Notes under the pieces: model-generated | Seen by the model: the letters and a program-made list of their open reading frames with translations, nothing else | Database searches by the model: none | What the model was told of the DNA's origin: nothing | Source of the DNA: Robiginitomaculum_A sp036478535 | GTDB lineage: Bacteria > Pseudomonadota > Alphaproteobacteria > Caulobacterales > Maricaulaceae | NCBI GenBank assembly: GCA_965224735.1 | Contig: OZ245059.1 | Span: 1,922,001-1,986,000 of the forward strand | DNA: 64,000 nt | Direction: 5' to 3' | Shown here: piece by piece, positions 54,023 to 63,161 of the stretch | Layout: each line of letters starts with the position of its first letter | Numbering within the stretch: position 1 is the stretch's first letter | Translations under genes and position numbers: made by a program

Positions 54023-54035
54023 TGAGTCCTGACCC

Positions 54036-54116
54036 TAGCTGCTGGTAATTTTCCACCAGTTTATTCTCATCACTATATTTGTCTCGGTCAAGAGCTTCCC
54101 AATCTATGGTAGCCAT
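54036..54116 (-). pseudogene. Short 5' gene fragment cut by the IS427-like element
   Basis: ATG 54116, preceded by AGGAGA, opens MATIDWEALDRDKYSDENKL, then VENYQQL up to the IS. Beyond the IS the frame would continue IIR and stop, so only 30 codons remain and the gene was probably already broken. It is the last cistron after the amidohydrolase on the minus strand. Family not recognised. Confidence 0.45.
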
Positions 54117-54143
54117 GAAATCTCCTATTCGAATTTTTTGAAA

Positions 54144-55373
54144 TTAATTGGAAAGCCGCCTTACCCATTTTCCATTCTTCATAATTGCATTGATCTTGGA
54201 TTTATTTGCGTAGAGCAGGCTTAAATCTTCTAGAGGGTTACCGTCGATAATGAGGATATCTGCATAGGCATTTTTTTGGATACAGCCAAGTTCGCCAGTG
54301 CGCCCGACAATTTCGGCATTGATTGAAGCCGCACTTTTTAGAACTTCAAAAGGGCTTTGCACTTCACCTCTTAAGCGAAACTCTTCAAGTTGTAGTGAAT
54401 GCATTTCGCCCAACAGATCAGTACCAAAACCTAGTTTCACATTAGCTTTAGCGCAGATTTCAACGGCTTCTTGCCCTTTAAGTCGAACATCATCTAGTTT
54501 GTCTAAGAGATGTTGCGGCGTTTTAGCCTCTTTGCCAAACCGAGCAAATGCATCATACGTTATTAACGTAGGTACAACATATGCTTCTTGTTTAGCTACA
54601 ATCTCGGCGACTCTCGTATTAATAAGGTTACCATGTTCAATTGTGCGAATGCCGGCCATGACCGCACGTTCAATCGTTTCTGCTGTGTAAGCATGGGCAG
54701 CTACATAAGCACGTTTACGGCTTGCTTCATCAACAGCAGCTTCTAATTCTTCCATCGAGTATTGCATCATCCATATAGGATCAGACGGCGATGCAATACC
54801 CCCGCTAACCATTACTTTGATATGGTGAGCGCCTTGCCTTAAAGATTCGCGCACTGCTTTTCGTAAATTATCCACGCCATCAACAACCACTCCAAGATTA
54901 CCGTTCAGATTGGAACAAGAACAAGGTTCCATGTGTATGGGCCGTACATCTGCATGACCACCCGTTTGACTAAAAGCCCGCCCACAATAAAAAATTCTAG
55001 GGGATTTAATCAACCCTTCTTCTGAGGCGCGCCATAATCCATAATCGGCACCGCCAACATCACGTACAGTAGTAAATCCCCGATCCAATGCTCCAGCCAG
55101 TAATCGAGCCGCATGGTGAGCAATATAGCTTTTAGGCAATGTTTCGAGCGCAGGGAAATCAACCGTTGATGCATAAGCATGAAAATGAGCATCAATAAGA
55201 CCGGGCATAATAATTTTACCCTTGAGGTCGATGATTTGGTCAAATTTTCCACCGGGGTTATTATTTCCCACATAGCAAATTTTTGAGCCCGAAACCCATA
55301 CAAATTGATCGGCCTTAATGTCTGCATTGTGGCCATCAAACACAGTAGAATTTTGAAATAAAATATTTGTCAT
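54144..55373 (-). CDS. Metal-dependent amidohydrolase (imidazolonepropionase-like)
   Basis: The 409-residue protein has the amidohydrolase binuclear-site pattern: GLIDAHFHAY (H-x-H), a lysine in HHIKVMVSGGIASP, histidines in VAAHAYTAETIERAV and RTIEHGNLINT, and the aspartate in GFGTDLLG. It belongs to the branch containing imidazolonepropionases and Xaa-Pro dipeptidase-like enzymes, which hydrolyse cyclic or peptide amide bonds. No signal peptide, so it acts in the cytosol. It is the distal gene of the second TonB module, after the permease. Confidence 0.85.
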   Translation of the reverse strand: MTNILFQNSTVFDGHNADIKADQFVWVSGSKICYVGNNNPGGKFDQIIDLKGKIIMPGLIDAHFHAYASTVDFPALETLPKSYIAHHAARLLAGALDRGFTTVRDVGGADYGLWRASEEGLIKSPRIFYCGRAFSQTGGHADVRPIHMEPCSCSNLNGNLGVVVDGVDNLRKAVRESLRQGAHHIKVMVSGGIASPSDPIWMMQYSMEELEAAVDEASRKRAYVAAHAYTAETIERAVMAGIRTIEHGNLINTRVAEIVAKQEAYVVPTLITYDAFARFGKEAKTPQHLLDKLDDVRLKGQEAVEICAKANVKLGFGTDLLGEMHSLQLEEFRLRGEVQSPFEVLKSAASINAEIVGRTGELGCIQKNAYADILIIDGNPLEDLSLLYANKSKINAIMKNGKWVRRLSN

Positions 55374-55512
55374 TTCAAAACAATAATCTTAGATCAATCG
55401 CATGTCCCATTTTGCGGTGGGCAGGGTACCAATATTTTCATGCCTATTACCTACCCATACAGGCAGTTATATTAGAACCTGTCACTAATTTTTGTTTAGC
55501 AAATATTTATGA
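55374..55512. promoter_or_regulatory. Gap before the amidohydrolase with an operator-like half-site
   Basis: At 55449-55459 the word ACCTACCCATA occurs; the same word forms half of the palindrome upstream of the second TonB receptor (63115-63134). It may be a binding site for the module's regulator, giving the amidohydrolase its own control point. Confidence 0.35.
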
Positions 55513-56784
55513 TTATTTTGTCAAACGGGTTGTGAAAAATTTTAGACCTAAAAACACCAAACCAGATACAACGATTGAATCTATGGCAGCAAAACTTGTT
55601 ATTGAGAATATATTCTTACTTGCCAAATACCCAACTAAAATAGCAAGACCCCACGCAATAAATGCGGCTATATCGATTGCTGGTTCCTCTTGCAAACTCG
55701 CCTCGTTATGCTCTCGCCTGAGAATTAAAGAATCCACCACATAGATGCTCGCTATAGGAGGAATAGTGATGCCCAGTAATATAAGGTATTTTATCAGGTA
55801 ATCTGTAGCGTGGCTGAAAGCTATTGCAGTGCCAATAATCCCTGTAGCAATAATAATAGTTTTCATAGTTTGGCGTGTAAAGATTGTCGCTAATGAAAGC
55901 CCCGCAGAGTAGAGGCATAAAACATTTGAAGATAGTGATGCGAGCAACAATAATAAAAATGCTGGTACTCCAATACCGATTACAATCATAACTTTAATCA
56001 AATCGGGCTCTCCCATAGCAATGCTTGGAATAGCGGCCATAGTTAAGACAAATGGGAAGGACACCCCCAAAGCCAGAAGGGCAGACCATACGGCATGCGA
56101 TGAATTTTTGGCATAACGACTATAGTCTGGCTGTATGCAAACACCCGCAATATATGAACCGATAACGGAGCTTACGGCAGCTGCGAATGTCATGCCGCCA
56201 ACACCTGTATTCCAATCTTCTATTCTACCAAATGATATTGATGCCGCATAAATAAGAAATAACGCCATAACCGGCACTAAAATAAGCGCAAGCTTGTCTA
56301 ACCCTTTAAAACCTCTAACGCTCACCCAAACCATTAAAACAGAACCAATAAGAATGAATAAAAGTTTTGGGCCATCCCACCCTGTAATAGCTAGAATGGT
56401 TTCATACATTGCCTGTCCGAACATATTCGAAATTACACCAAACCAACCGATCAAAGAAAGAGCAATTGCAAGGTTTGCTATATGTGCCCCTGTACGACCA
56501 AATGCAAATTTAGTCAGCATATATGCGCTGTATCTTGATTTAGAGCCAGCCAGCGCTGTAAGGGAGCCTAATATCCCTAAAACAATACAGCCAAGTATAA
56601 ATGCTTTAACGGCTAATACTAATCCAAGAGCCGCGCCTATATTTGCTGCCATCAAAAAGGCGGGGATACCAATTGTTCCGCCTACAACGACGAGTGCTAT
56701 ATGAAGCCCGGAATATGTATGTGTTTCAGGAACCTGTGACTTTGAAAAATCATCGGTTGATGTCGATAGTTTAGCCTTAGTCAT
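55513..56784 (-). CDS. NCS1/CodB-type permease (second module)
   Basis: This 423-residue protein has twelve hydrophobic segments and the family N-terminal pattern ALVVVGGTIGIPAFLMAANI. It is related to cytosine and hydantoin permeases and to the permease at 16467-17747, sharing the LIGWFGVISNMFGQA/LLGWFAMTANLFGAA region. It would move a heterocyclic solute across the inner membrane with a cation. It lies between HyuB and the amidohydrolase, 110 bp after HyuB. Confidence 0.85.
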   Translation of the reverse strand: MTKAKLSTSTDDFSKSQVPETHTYSGLHIALVVVGGTIGIPAFLMAANIGAALGLVLAVKAFILGCIVLGILGSLTALAGSKSRYSAYMLTKFAFGRTGAHIANLAIALSLIGWFGVISNMFGQAMYETILAITGWDGPKLLFILIGSVLMVWVSVRGFKGLDKLALILVPVMALFLIYAASISFGRIEDWNTGVGGMTFAAAVSSVIGSYIAGVCIQPDYSRYAKNSSHAVWSALLALGVSFPFVLTMAAIPSIAMGEPDLIKVMIVIGIGVPAFLLLLLASLSSNVLCLYSAGLSLATIFTRQTMKTIIIATGIIGTAIAFSHATDYLIKYLILLGITIPPIASIYVVDSLILRREHNEASLQEEPAIDIAAFIAWGLAILVGYLASKNIFSITSFAAIDSIVVSGLVFLGLKFFTTRLTK

Positions 56785-56894
56785 ACCTTACTTTAATCCT
56801 TACAGTAATATAAATGGTCAGCAATGTCACTGACAGTAAAAAACAACTTTTCTAAGCGTTTCAGAAGCGGCATTCTAAAGTTTAGCTTGTAGCG

Positions 56895-58574
56895 CTATGA
56901 TACCCCGTAAACTGATTTTGCTTCATTCTTGGAGATATAGCCATTTTTTACATCCTCTAAAACCCGTGATTTTTTTCTCTTTTTGGGGTTTCCGTAACCG
57001 CCCCCAGTACCGGTATACAAACGGATAACTTCACCCTTTTCCAAGCGTTCGGTCGTCAGCATATGATGCCGTTCAACGTCGCCATTATTTTTGTGCAATT
57101 CTACATAATTATGCGTGCCTTCTCGTCCGCCATTCATTCCCCACGGGCGCGTGTCATACCGTGATGTAGCATAAGTTAAAAAGGCTTCATCGGCTGTCAC
57201 TTTATAGTCGAGAACAACACCTTTACCGCCTCGAAATTCACCTGCGCCGCCTTCTTGGCTATGGAGAGCATATTGCTGGATCAAAAACCCATACCGGGCC
57301 TCTGCTAGTTCAACAGGAATATTAAAAGTTTCACCATTAGCGGGACAAAATTGGCCGCTATCACCGTCAAGGTCACCACTTGCACCCCAACCACCAACTA
57401 ATGGTTCACCCATAACGTAAAACTCATCTGTATCTGGATGTAGACCACTTAGAAATGTTGCATTTACACTCCGTTGATTACCAGCAGGCAATCTATCGGG
57501 AACAATAGGAGCTAGAGCTTTCCAAACAACGTCCATAGCGGCTAATAAAGACTCGTAGTAGAGTGAAACTGGAGCGGGTAATTGTGCACTAATGATAGTT
57601 CCGGGTGGGCAAACAACATCGAGCATTCTAAAGCAACCGCCATTGGCCGGGATTTCAGAGTTTGTCACTGATTTAAATACGCAACGAGCGCCTGTAATCA
57701 AGCCTGTATAACTACAGTTTATTGGACCAGTTGACTGATCATCAGTCCCAGTAAAATCCATAACCATTTTTTTGTTACTAATTGTAACTTTAACCTTAAC
57801 TTTAAATGGCCCATTACCGCATCCATCCGATTCAATAAAGTCCTCGGCTATATAAACCCCGTTGGGTAATTTTTTTACTTCTGCCATTGTCATTTTTTCG
57901 CCGTAATCCAGCAAAGAACCCATCGCAGTTTGAATGTCCTTACGACCATATTTTTTTACGAGATCTAATAATCTTGTTGCACCGACACGAGCAGCCGCAA
58001 CACCGGCATGTAAATCACCAATCGTACTGTCTGGGAGCCGAACATTATCTCTAATCAATTGAATGAGCGAAGTATTGACTTGGCCACGGCTGTATAAGCG
58101 TAAAAACTTGAACCGCAAACCCTCTTGGTAAATCTCAGATGCATTTGTAGATACACTCCCAGCATCTTTTCCCCCTACCTCAGTCCAATGGGCTTTATTT
58201 ACAGCAAACCCCATTAGTGTTTTCCCATCAAAAACAGGGAGGATAATAACAACATCGGATAAATGGGTTCCGCCTCCCGAATATGGATCATTGGTGATAA
58301 ATACATCACCAGGGCGAATATCTCCCTTATTAGGATAGTGTTCAAGTAATGAAACTGCCGCCGTATCCAAAGTAGCTAAAAATGCTGTTACGCCATTACC
58401 CTGCGCTAGGAGCTGCCCAGTTGAATCGGTTAGTCCAACAGCAAAATCTGTACTCTCATAAATAATTGGCGACATGGACGTGCGTATCATCGCATTAAAC
58501 ATCTCATCACCTATGGCAATGATAGAGTCTTTCACAATTTCGATTGTAAATGGATCGGATATTTTCTTTGACAT
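56895..58574 (-). CDS. hyuB: Hydantoinase B/oxoprolinase family protein
   Basis: The 559-residue protein has the HyuB signature: DPFTIEIVKDSIIAIGDEMF, ESTDFAVGLTDSTGQLLAQG, the NDPYSGGGTHLSD motif and a C-terminal QEGGAGEFRGGKGVV. HyuA and HyuB together hydrolyse hydantoins or related five-membered cyclic amides with ATP; acetone-carboxylase-type subunits are homologous. It lies 11 bp after HyuA. The last third (WGMNGGREGTHNYVELHKNN) is intact. Confidence 0.92.
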   Translation of the reverse strand: MSKKISDPFTIEIVKDSIIAIGDEMFNAMIRTSMSPIIYESTDFAVGLTDSTGQLLAQGNGVTAFLATLDTAAVSLLEHYPNKGDIRPGDVFITNDPYSGGGTHLSDVVIILPVFDGKTLMGFAVNKAHWTEVGGKDAGSVSTNASEIYQEGLRFKFLRLYSRGQVNTSLIQLIRDNVRLPDSTIGDLHAGVAAARVGATRLLDLVKKYGRKDIQTAMGSLLDYGEKMTMAEVKKLPNGVYIAEDFIESDGCGNGPFKVKVKVTISNKKMVMDFTGTDDQSTGPINCSYTGLITGARCVFKSVTNSEIPANGGCFRMLDVVCPPGTIISAQLPAPVSLYYESLLAAMDVVWKALAPIVPDRLPAGNQRSVNATFLSGLHPDTDEFYVMGEPLVGGWGASGDLDGDSGQFCPANGETFNIPVELAEARYGFLIQQYALHSQEGGAGEFRGGKGVVLDYKVTADEAFLTYATSRYDTRPWGMNGGREGTHNYVELHKNNGDVERHHMLTTERLEKGEVIRLYTGTGGGYGNPKKRKKSRVLEDVKNGYISKNEAKSVYGVS

Positions 58575-58585
58575 GTGAAAGCTCT

Positions 58586-60655
58586 CTATCTTTTCTTCTG
58601 CTTAATGTGGATGTGAAAATTACCATAATCATCTATTTTTGCTTTATGATCTGGAGAAATAACCAATGTGGACGCAGGTTCTTGTATGATAGCAGGGCCT
58701 TTAAAATGCATTCCAGGCTCCAAAAGACCACCATCGTAAACAGTTGCATTTCGAACACCGTGCTTGTCAAAATCTACATCACGTTTATGCAAAATAGTGT
58801 CTTTAAGCTTGATGCCAGTTTTTTTCTTTTTTCTAACCTTCGGTTTTGGGACATTACTTTTAGCAACAAGATGAAAATTGACAATTTGAACCTGTGTATC
58901 AAGTTGATAGGTAAACCGTTTTTTATATGCTTTATGAAAACTGGCGGTGAGTTTCTTAATGTTTGGCTTACCAGATGTAAATGGCAATGCAATTTTCACA
59001 GTATGCTCTTGCCCTAAATAGCGCATATCCAAAAGATACTCAAAACCTATCTTTGTACCAACAGTCCCGTCTTTTTTGAAATCCGTTTTGGCTTGAACTT
59101 CCAAGGTTTTGAATACGCTTTTAATGTTTTTAGCCGTTTTTACGGTGGCATCAATTAAGTGCGTTTGGAGATAATCTCTACGCAAATCTGTCAACAGCAT
59201 CCCCCAAGCAGAAAATACGGACGAATTAACGGGTACAATGACTTTTGGTATCATCAACTCCTCAGCGAGAGCAACAGCATGCATAGCCCCGCCTCCGCCA
59301 CAAGCTACAAGTGAAAAATCGCGCGGGTCATAACCTTTATTTGTGGAAATTAACCGAAGTGCATTGATCATATTAGCATTTGCAATTCGCACAACACCAC
59401 GAGCAGCTTCAGCCAAACTCACTTTTAACTCTTTCATAATTGGAGAGAAAGCGGCCTTAACAGCTTTGATATCCGGTTTAACTTCACCGCCTACAAAATT
59501 ATCTTTATCAATGCGACCTAGCATCAAATTTGCATCGGTTGTCGTCGGTTTAGTTCCGCCCCTGCCATAAGCAGCAGGGCCAGGCATAGCGCCAGCACTT
59601 TGCGGGCCAACATGAAGTTTGCCCCCAACATCCACCCACGCAATAGAACCGCCCCCATTACCAATCTCTACGATCTCGCAAACAGGTGTTTGAATAGGAT
59701 AACCGGGGTTTTTCGTGTTTTTTTCAATATAATAATCTGTACTAATGGCAATTTCACCATTATCGATCAAAGCACATTTCGCTGTTGTACCGCCAATATC
59801 TAGAACAATGAGGTTTTTTTCACCGATCAGTTTCCCTAAATGTGCGCCAGCAAAAATTCCACTGGCAGGCCCGGATTCCACCATAGTTATAGGATTGGCT
59901 TTAGCCGCCTCTACGGTTGATATGCCGCAATTAGACTGCATCATATATGGTTTTTCACAAAAGCCATCGTTCGACAATCGCTCTTCCAAAGAGCTAATAT
60001 ACTTGTTGGCTATTGGGTGAACATAAGCAGATAATATGGTGGTATTCGTCCGTTCATATTCACGCCATTGCCGGCTAATTGCATGTGACGCCAGTACAGA
60101 AATTTCCGGCCATAGCTTTTTAATCTGCGCAACTGTTACTTCTTCGTTTTCAGCATTTGCATAGGCATGAAGAAAGCTAACGGCAATCGCTTCGACGCCT
60201 TCAGCTTTAAGGTAATCAAGTATTTCAGATAAGGGTGTTACATCTACCTGTTTTAATATTTTACCTGTATAATGCGTCCGCTCATCCAGTTCACAACGCA
60301 AATGTCTATCTACGAATGGTTTGGGTTTTCTAAAATTGAAATTAAATAAATCGGGCCTGTTCCCGCGTGCTATTTCTACGACATCCCGAAACCCCTTTGT
60401 GGTAATCAAAGCGGTTTTTACGCCTTTTCTCTCTGTGAGCGCATTAATAATAACCGTTGAACCATGTGCGAAAAAATTCAAATCTTTCGCATGTATTCCT
60501 GCTTTTTCAAGGGTGTTCATAACACCCTTTTCAAAATTTGGGGGCGTTGTATCAGATTTTACTACTTTTACTTCCCCAACTTTTCCAGTTTTTTCATCAT
60601 AGTCATAATATACAAGATCGGTAAAAGTTCCGCCAACATCGCTAGCTGCGCGCAT
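58586..60655 (-). CDS. hyuA: Hydantoinase A/oxoprolinase family protein
   Basis: The 689-residue ATP-binding partner of HyuB has SDVGGTFTDLVYYD (nucleotide-binding), NFFAHGSTVIINALTERKG, LDIGGTTAKCALID, and GRGGTKPTTTDANLMLGRID, with the C-terminal domain ending PDHKAKIDDYGNFHI. This is the full-length form, unlike the 518-residue relative in the first module. Start ATG at 60655. It lies 93 bp downstream of the TonB receptor and is translated toward HyuB. Confidence 0.93.
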   Translation of the reverse strand: MRAASDVGGTFTDLVYYDYDEKTGKVGEVKVVKSDTTPPNFEKGVMNTLEKAGIHAKDLNFFAHGSTVIINALTERKGVKTALITTKGFRDVVEIARGNRPDLFNFNFRKPKPFVDRHLRCELDERTHYTGKILKQVDVTPLSEILDYLKAEGVEAIAVSFLHAYANAENEEVTVAQIKKLWPEISVLASHAISRQWREYERTNTTILSAYVHPIANKYISSLEERLSNDGFCEKPYMMQSNCGISTVEAAKANPITMVESGPASGIFAGAHLGKLIGEKNLIVLDIGGTTAKCALIDNGEIAISTDYYIEKNTKNPGYPIQTPVCEIVEIGNGGGSIAWVDVGGKLHVGPQSAGAMPGPAAYGRGGTKPTTTDANLMLGRIDKDNFVGGEVKPDIKAVKAAFSPIMKELKVSLAEAARGVVRIANANMINALRLISTNKGYDPRDFSLVACGGGGAMHAVALAEELMIPKVIVPVNSSVFSAWGMLLTDLRRDYLQTHLIDATVKTAKNIKSVFKTLEVQAKTDFKKDGTVGTKIGFEYLLDMRYLGQEHTVKIALPFTSGKPNIKKLTASFHKAYKKRFTYQLDTQVQIVNFHLVAKSNVPKPKVRKKKKTGIKLKDTILHKRDVDFDKHGVRNATVYDGGLLEPGMHFKGPAIIQEPASTLVISPDHKAKIDDYGNFHIHIKQKKR

Positions 60656-60748
60656 AGAAAATCCTCATTTAAAAAAGCCGTTACACAACGGTATATTTAC
60701 ACAGTTCAAAAAAAAGGGTAGCCAAGTGACTACCCCAAGCTTGAAGGG

Positions 60749-62995
60749 TTAAAAATTGTATTTTAGGTCAAGACGCCAAATATCTGGCAAACCCGCATGG
60801 GCAAACCCACCCACAACCCACTCCGAATTATAAACTTCATCAAATGCATTGTCATATGACCCCATCAAAGACCACTTGCCGCCTAAGTCTTCAAAGCCAA
60901 AGCGTAAGTTAACAAGGTTGATTGCTGATCTAGCTGTGGAATTTTCAGGATCCCAGAATTGCTTGCCACGGTTCTCATAATCAACTCGTGCAACGATGCC
61001 AATTGAGTTTGAAATTGGCACATTAAACTGAACGCCAGCGTTAAAGGTTGAACTCGGAACATATGGTGCTTTGTTACCGGCAACCGCCGATTTCACCGAG
61101 TAAGTTTTGATTTCACTATCAGCGATACCAAGACCTGCAAATACTGACAGGTTATCTGATAATTTTGCAACGGCCTCAATCTCACCACCAACAACATCAA
61201 TATCATCAATTGGAACCAGTACCTGAGCTGATACCGCACCAATGAACACAAAATAAGGAGCATTTTTAATCGATGTGCTATAAAATGTGCCATTCAACGT
61301 CAGGGCATCATCAAAAAACTGTGACTTGAATCCAAGATCAAATGTTTTTGTAATTTCCTTACCAAGAACATCTGTAATACCTAAAAAACCAGCACTGACA
61401 GCTACAGCACCAACGCCGTTTTGATTAAATTGTCCACTCCTGAAACCTTCGCCATACGATGCAAACAGATTTAAGTTATCAGATGCCTGGTATTTCAAAG
61501 TCACCTTCGGCTGAAATTGCTCGAATTTAACTTTATTGATCGCACCTGGCACACCTATCGGTGCTAAAAATGCACCCGTTGCATCATATGCGCCTTGCCG
61601 CGCATCAACATTCTGTGTACGCTTGTCAACGTCATATCGCCCAGCAACACCAATTTCTAATTTATCTGAAAAATCATACTCCATGCTAAAGAACCCTGCA
61701 TAAGCAGTGTTATCATTTTTATCTGCAATAAAACTACTTGTCGGGTTATTAGCATTACCCAAATACGGAGTATCCGTTATCTTTAAAATACCGCGCCCTA
61801 AATCTACACCCGTCCCCGTTGAAATAAACCTATCCGTATCAAGGTAGTAACCACCAACTTCCCAACGAAACGTTTTATCACCGGGCGACGTAAACCGTAA
61901 TTCTTGGCTAAAAGTGTTTATATCAACTGATTGTGTTTGCGTACCATCGAAGAAAATTGCATTTGATGAGATTGCAAAAGTATAAGGAAACTGATCCCCA
62001 GTTGTCGCCTGTTTTATACTATCAAAAGCAGTGACAGACTTGAATGTCCCGTAATCCGTTGTGTATTTCAATTTTAAAGCAATTTGAGATAGGCTCCGGT
62101 CATCGCTCCCAATATTGGTCGCAAAAAAACCACGAGAAACTTTATTTGCACCCTTAGCACCTGTAAATCCAGTGCCCAACCCAGTTGCAGGATCAATGGC
62201 AAGTGGTTGGTATGTATAATTTAGCGACCCGCCATCGGTTTCCACAATTTTAGCAGTTAAGTCTACAGTTATATTATCGCTCGCTAACCATTTCAACTGG
62301 CCACGAAGTGAAATCTCCTTGAATGGATCAACTTTAGTTTTGAGAATAACATTGTCAAAGTAACCGTCGCGATTCACATACCGCCCTGCAACGCTATAAA
62401 AAAGTTTGTCCTTAGCAAGAGGGCCGCTTAAAGATGCCTCAGCATTAAATTCACCGCCATCAGCTATACCAGCCTGTACATATCCTTCACGGTCATTTCC
62501 AGGTTGCTTAGTACTAATCAATATTGCACCACCAGTTGCATTACGGCCATATCGCGCACCTTGGGGGCCACGGACGACATCAATACTATTTACATTAAAG
62601 AGACCTTGGTCAAACTGTCTTGAATTTGTCTGTAGGACACCATCAATGACAACAGCAACAGGAGCTTCGCCATTTCTAACCTGTGAAATACCGCGTATTG
62701 TAATAAAATTAGTACCAGAATCCTGAGCGTTAGAAATAGTAATGCCAGGAGTAAGCCCAATGAAATCATCTACGGTTTCAATACCCGCATCTTCAATTTC
62801 TTGAGCAGTAAAAACTTTTTGTGAGATAGGCACTTGTTGCACATTCTCATCGCGACCACGAATGCCTGTTACTACAATTTCATCTGCAACAGTACCACCT
62901 GCTTCTTGAGCAAAGCTTGGCGTGGATAAACTCATTGCTATCATCATTGACGCACTAGTTCCTGATGCAAATAAAGTTTTCTTGAAATTACTCAT
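60749..62995 (-). CDS. TonB-dependent outer-membrane receptor (second module)
   Basis: This 748-residue receptor has a signal peptide (TSASMMIAMSLSTPSFAQEA), TonB-box region ADEIVVTGIRGRDENVQ, plug motifs FITIRGISQVRNGEAPVAVV and GPQGARYGRNATGGAILIST, and a barrel ending LDLKYNF. It imports a substrate too large or scarce for porins. An AAAGGGGAAT ribosome site precedes the ATG. It heads the minus-strand operon (TonB-hyuA-hyuB-permease-amidohydrolase) and is paralogous to the receptor at 14316-16433. Confidence 0.93.
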   Translation of the reverse strand: MSNFKKTLFASGTSASMMIAMSLSTPSFAQEAGGTVADEIVVTGIRGRDENVQQVPISQKVFTAQEIEDAGIETVDDFIGLTPGITISNAQDSGTNFITIRGISQVRNGEAPVAVVIDGVLQTNSRQFDQGLFNVNSIDVVRGPQGARYGRNATGGAILISTKQPGNDREGYVQAGIADGGEFNAEASLSGPLAKDKLFYSVAGRYVNRDGYFDNVILKTKVDPFKEISLRGQLKWLASDNITVDLTAKIVETDGGSLNYTYQPLAIDPATGLGTGFTGAKGANKVSRGFFATNIGSDDRSLSQIALKLKYTTDYGTFKSVTAFDSIKQATTGDQFPYTFAISSNAIFFDGTQTQSVDINTFSQELRFTSPGDKTFRWEVGGYYLDTDRFISTGTGVDLGRGILKITDTPYLGNANNPTSSFIADKNDNTAYAGFFSMEYDFSDKLEIGVAGRYDVDKRTQNVDARQGAYDATGAFLAPIGVPGAINKVKFEQFQPKVTLKYQASDNLNLFASYGEGFRSGQFNQNGVGAVAVSAGFLGITDVLGKEITKTFDLGFKSQFFDDALTLNGTFYSTSIKNAPYFVFIGAVSAQVLVPIDDIDVVGGEIEAVAKLSDNLSVFAGLGIADSEIKTYSVKSAVAGNKAPYVPSSTFNAGVQFNVPISNSIGIVARVDYENRGKQFWDPENSTARSAINLVNLRFGFEDLGGKWSLMGSYDNAFDEVYNSEWVVGGFAHAGLPDIWRLDLKYNF

Positions 62996-63114
62996 GATAT
63001 TCCCCTTTGTTGTTAATACACAAAAACAATAAGTGATTTAGAAAAAGTTCACAGATGAAATATGTATAGGTTAACGGTTAAAATGGGCAGGGAGCAGGCT
63101 AAATTATAAATTTC

Positions 63115-63134
63115 ACCTAACCATATGGGTAGGT
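63115..63134. promoter_or_regulatory. 20-bp near-perfect palindrome upstream of the TonB receptor
   Basis: ACCTAACCATATGGGTAGGT is symmetric except for one base pair. It lies 120 bp upstream of the TonB receptor start and downstream of the LuxR gene's stop, in a typical activator position. LuxR-type C-terminal domains bind such inverted repeats, so it is the likely operator. Confidence 0.6.
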
Positions 63135-63161
63135 TTGGAGGAAAATCCAACATTCTCAAAT

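Larger units (their letters stand above)
53179..54035 (+). mobile_element. IS427-like element (IS5 family), copy 2
   Basis: 857 bp bounded by GGGTCAGGAC/GTCCTGACCC and flanked by TA (53177-53178, 54036-54037). It is identical in plan to copy 1, in the same orientation, 52 kb away. It carries a 12-bp tandem duplication in orfA (GGGAGTAAAATG) and an unbroken orfB. Confidence 0.88.
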
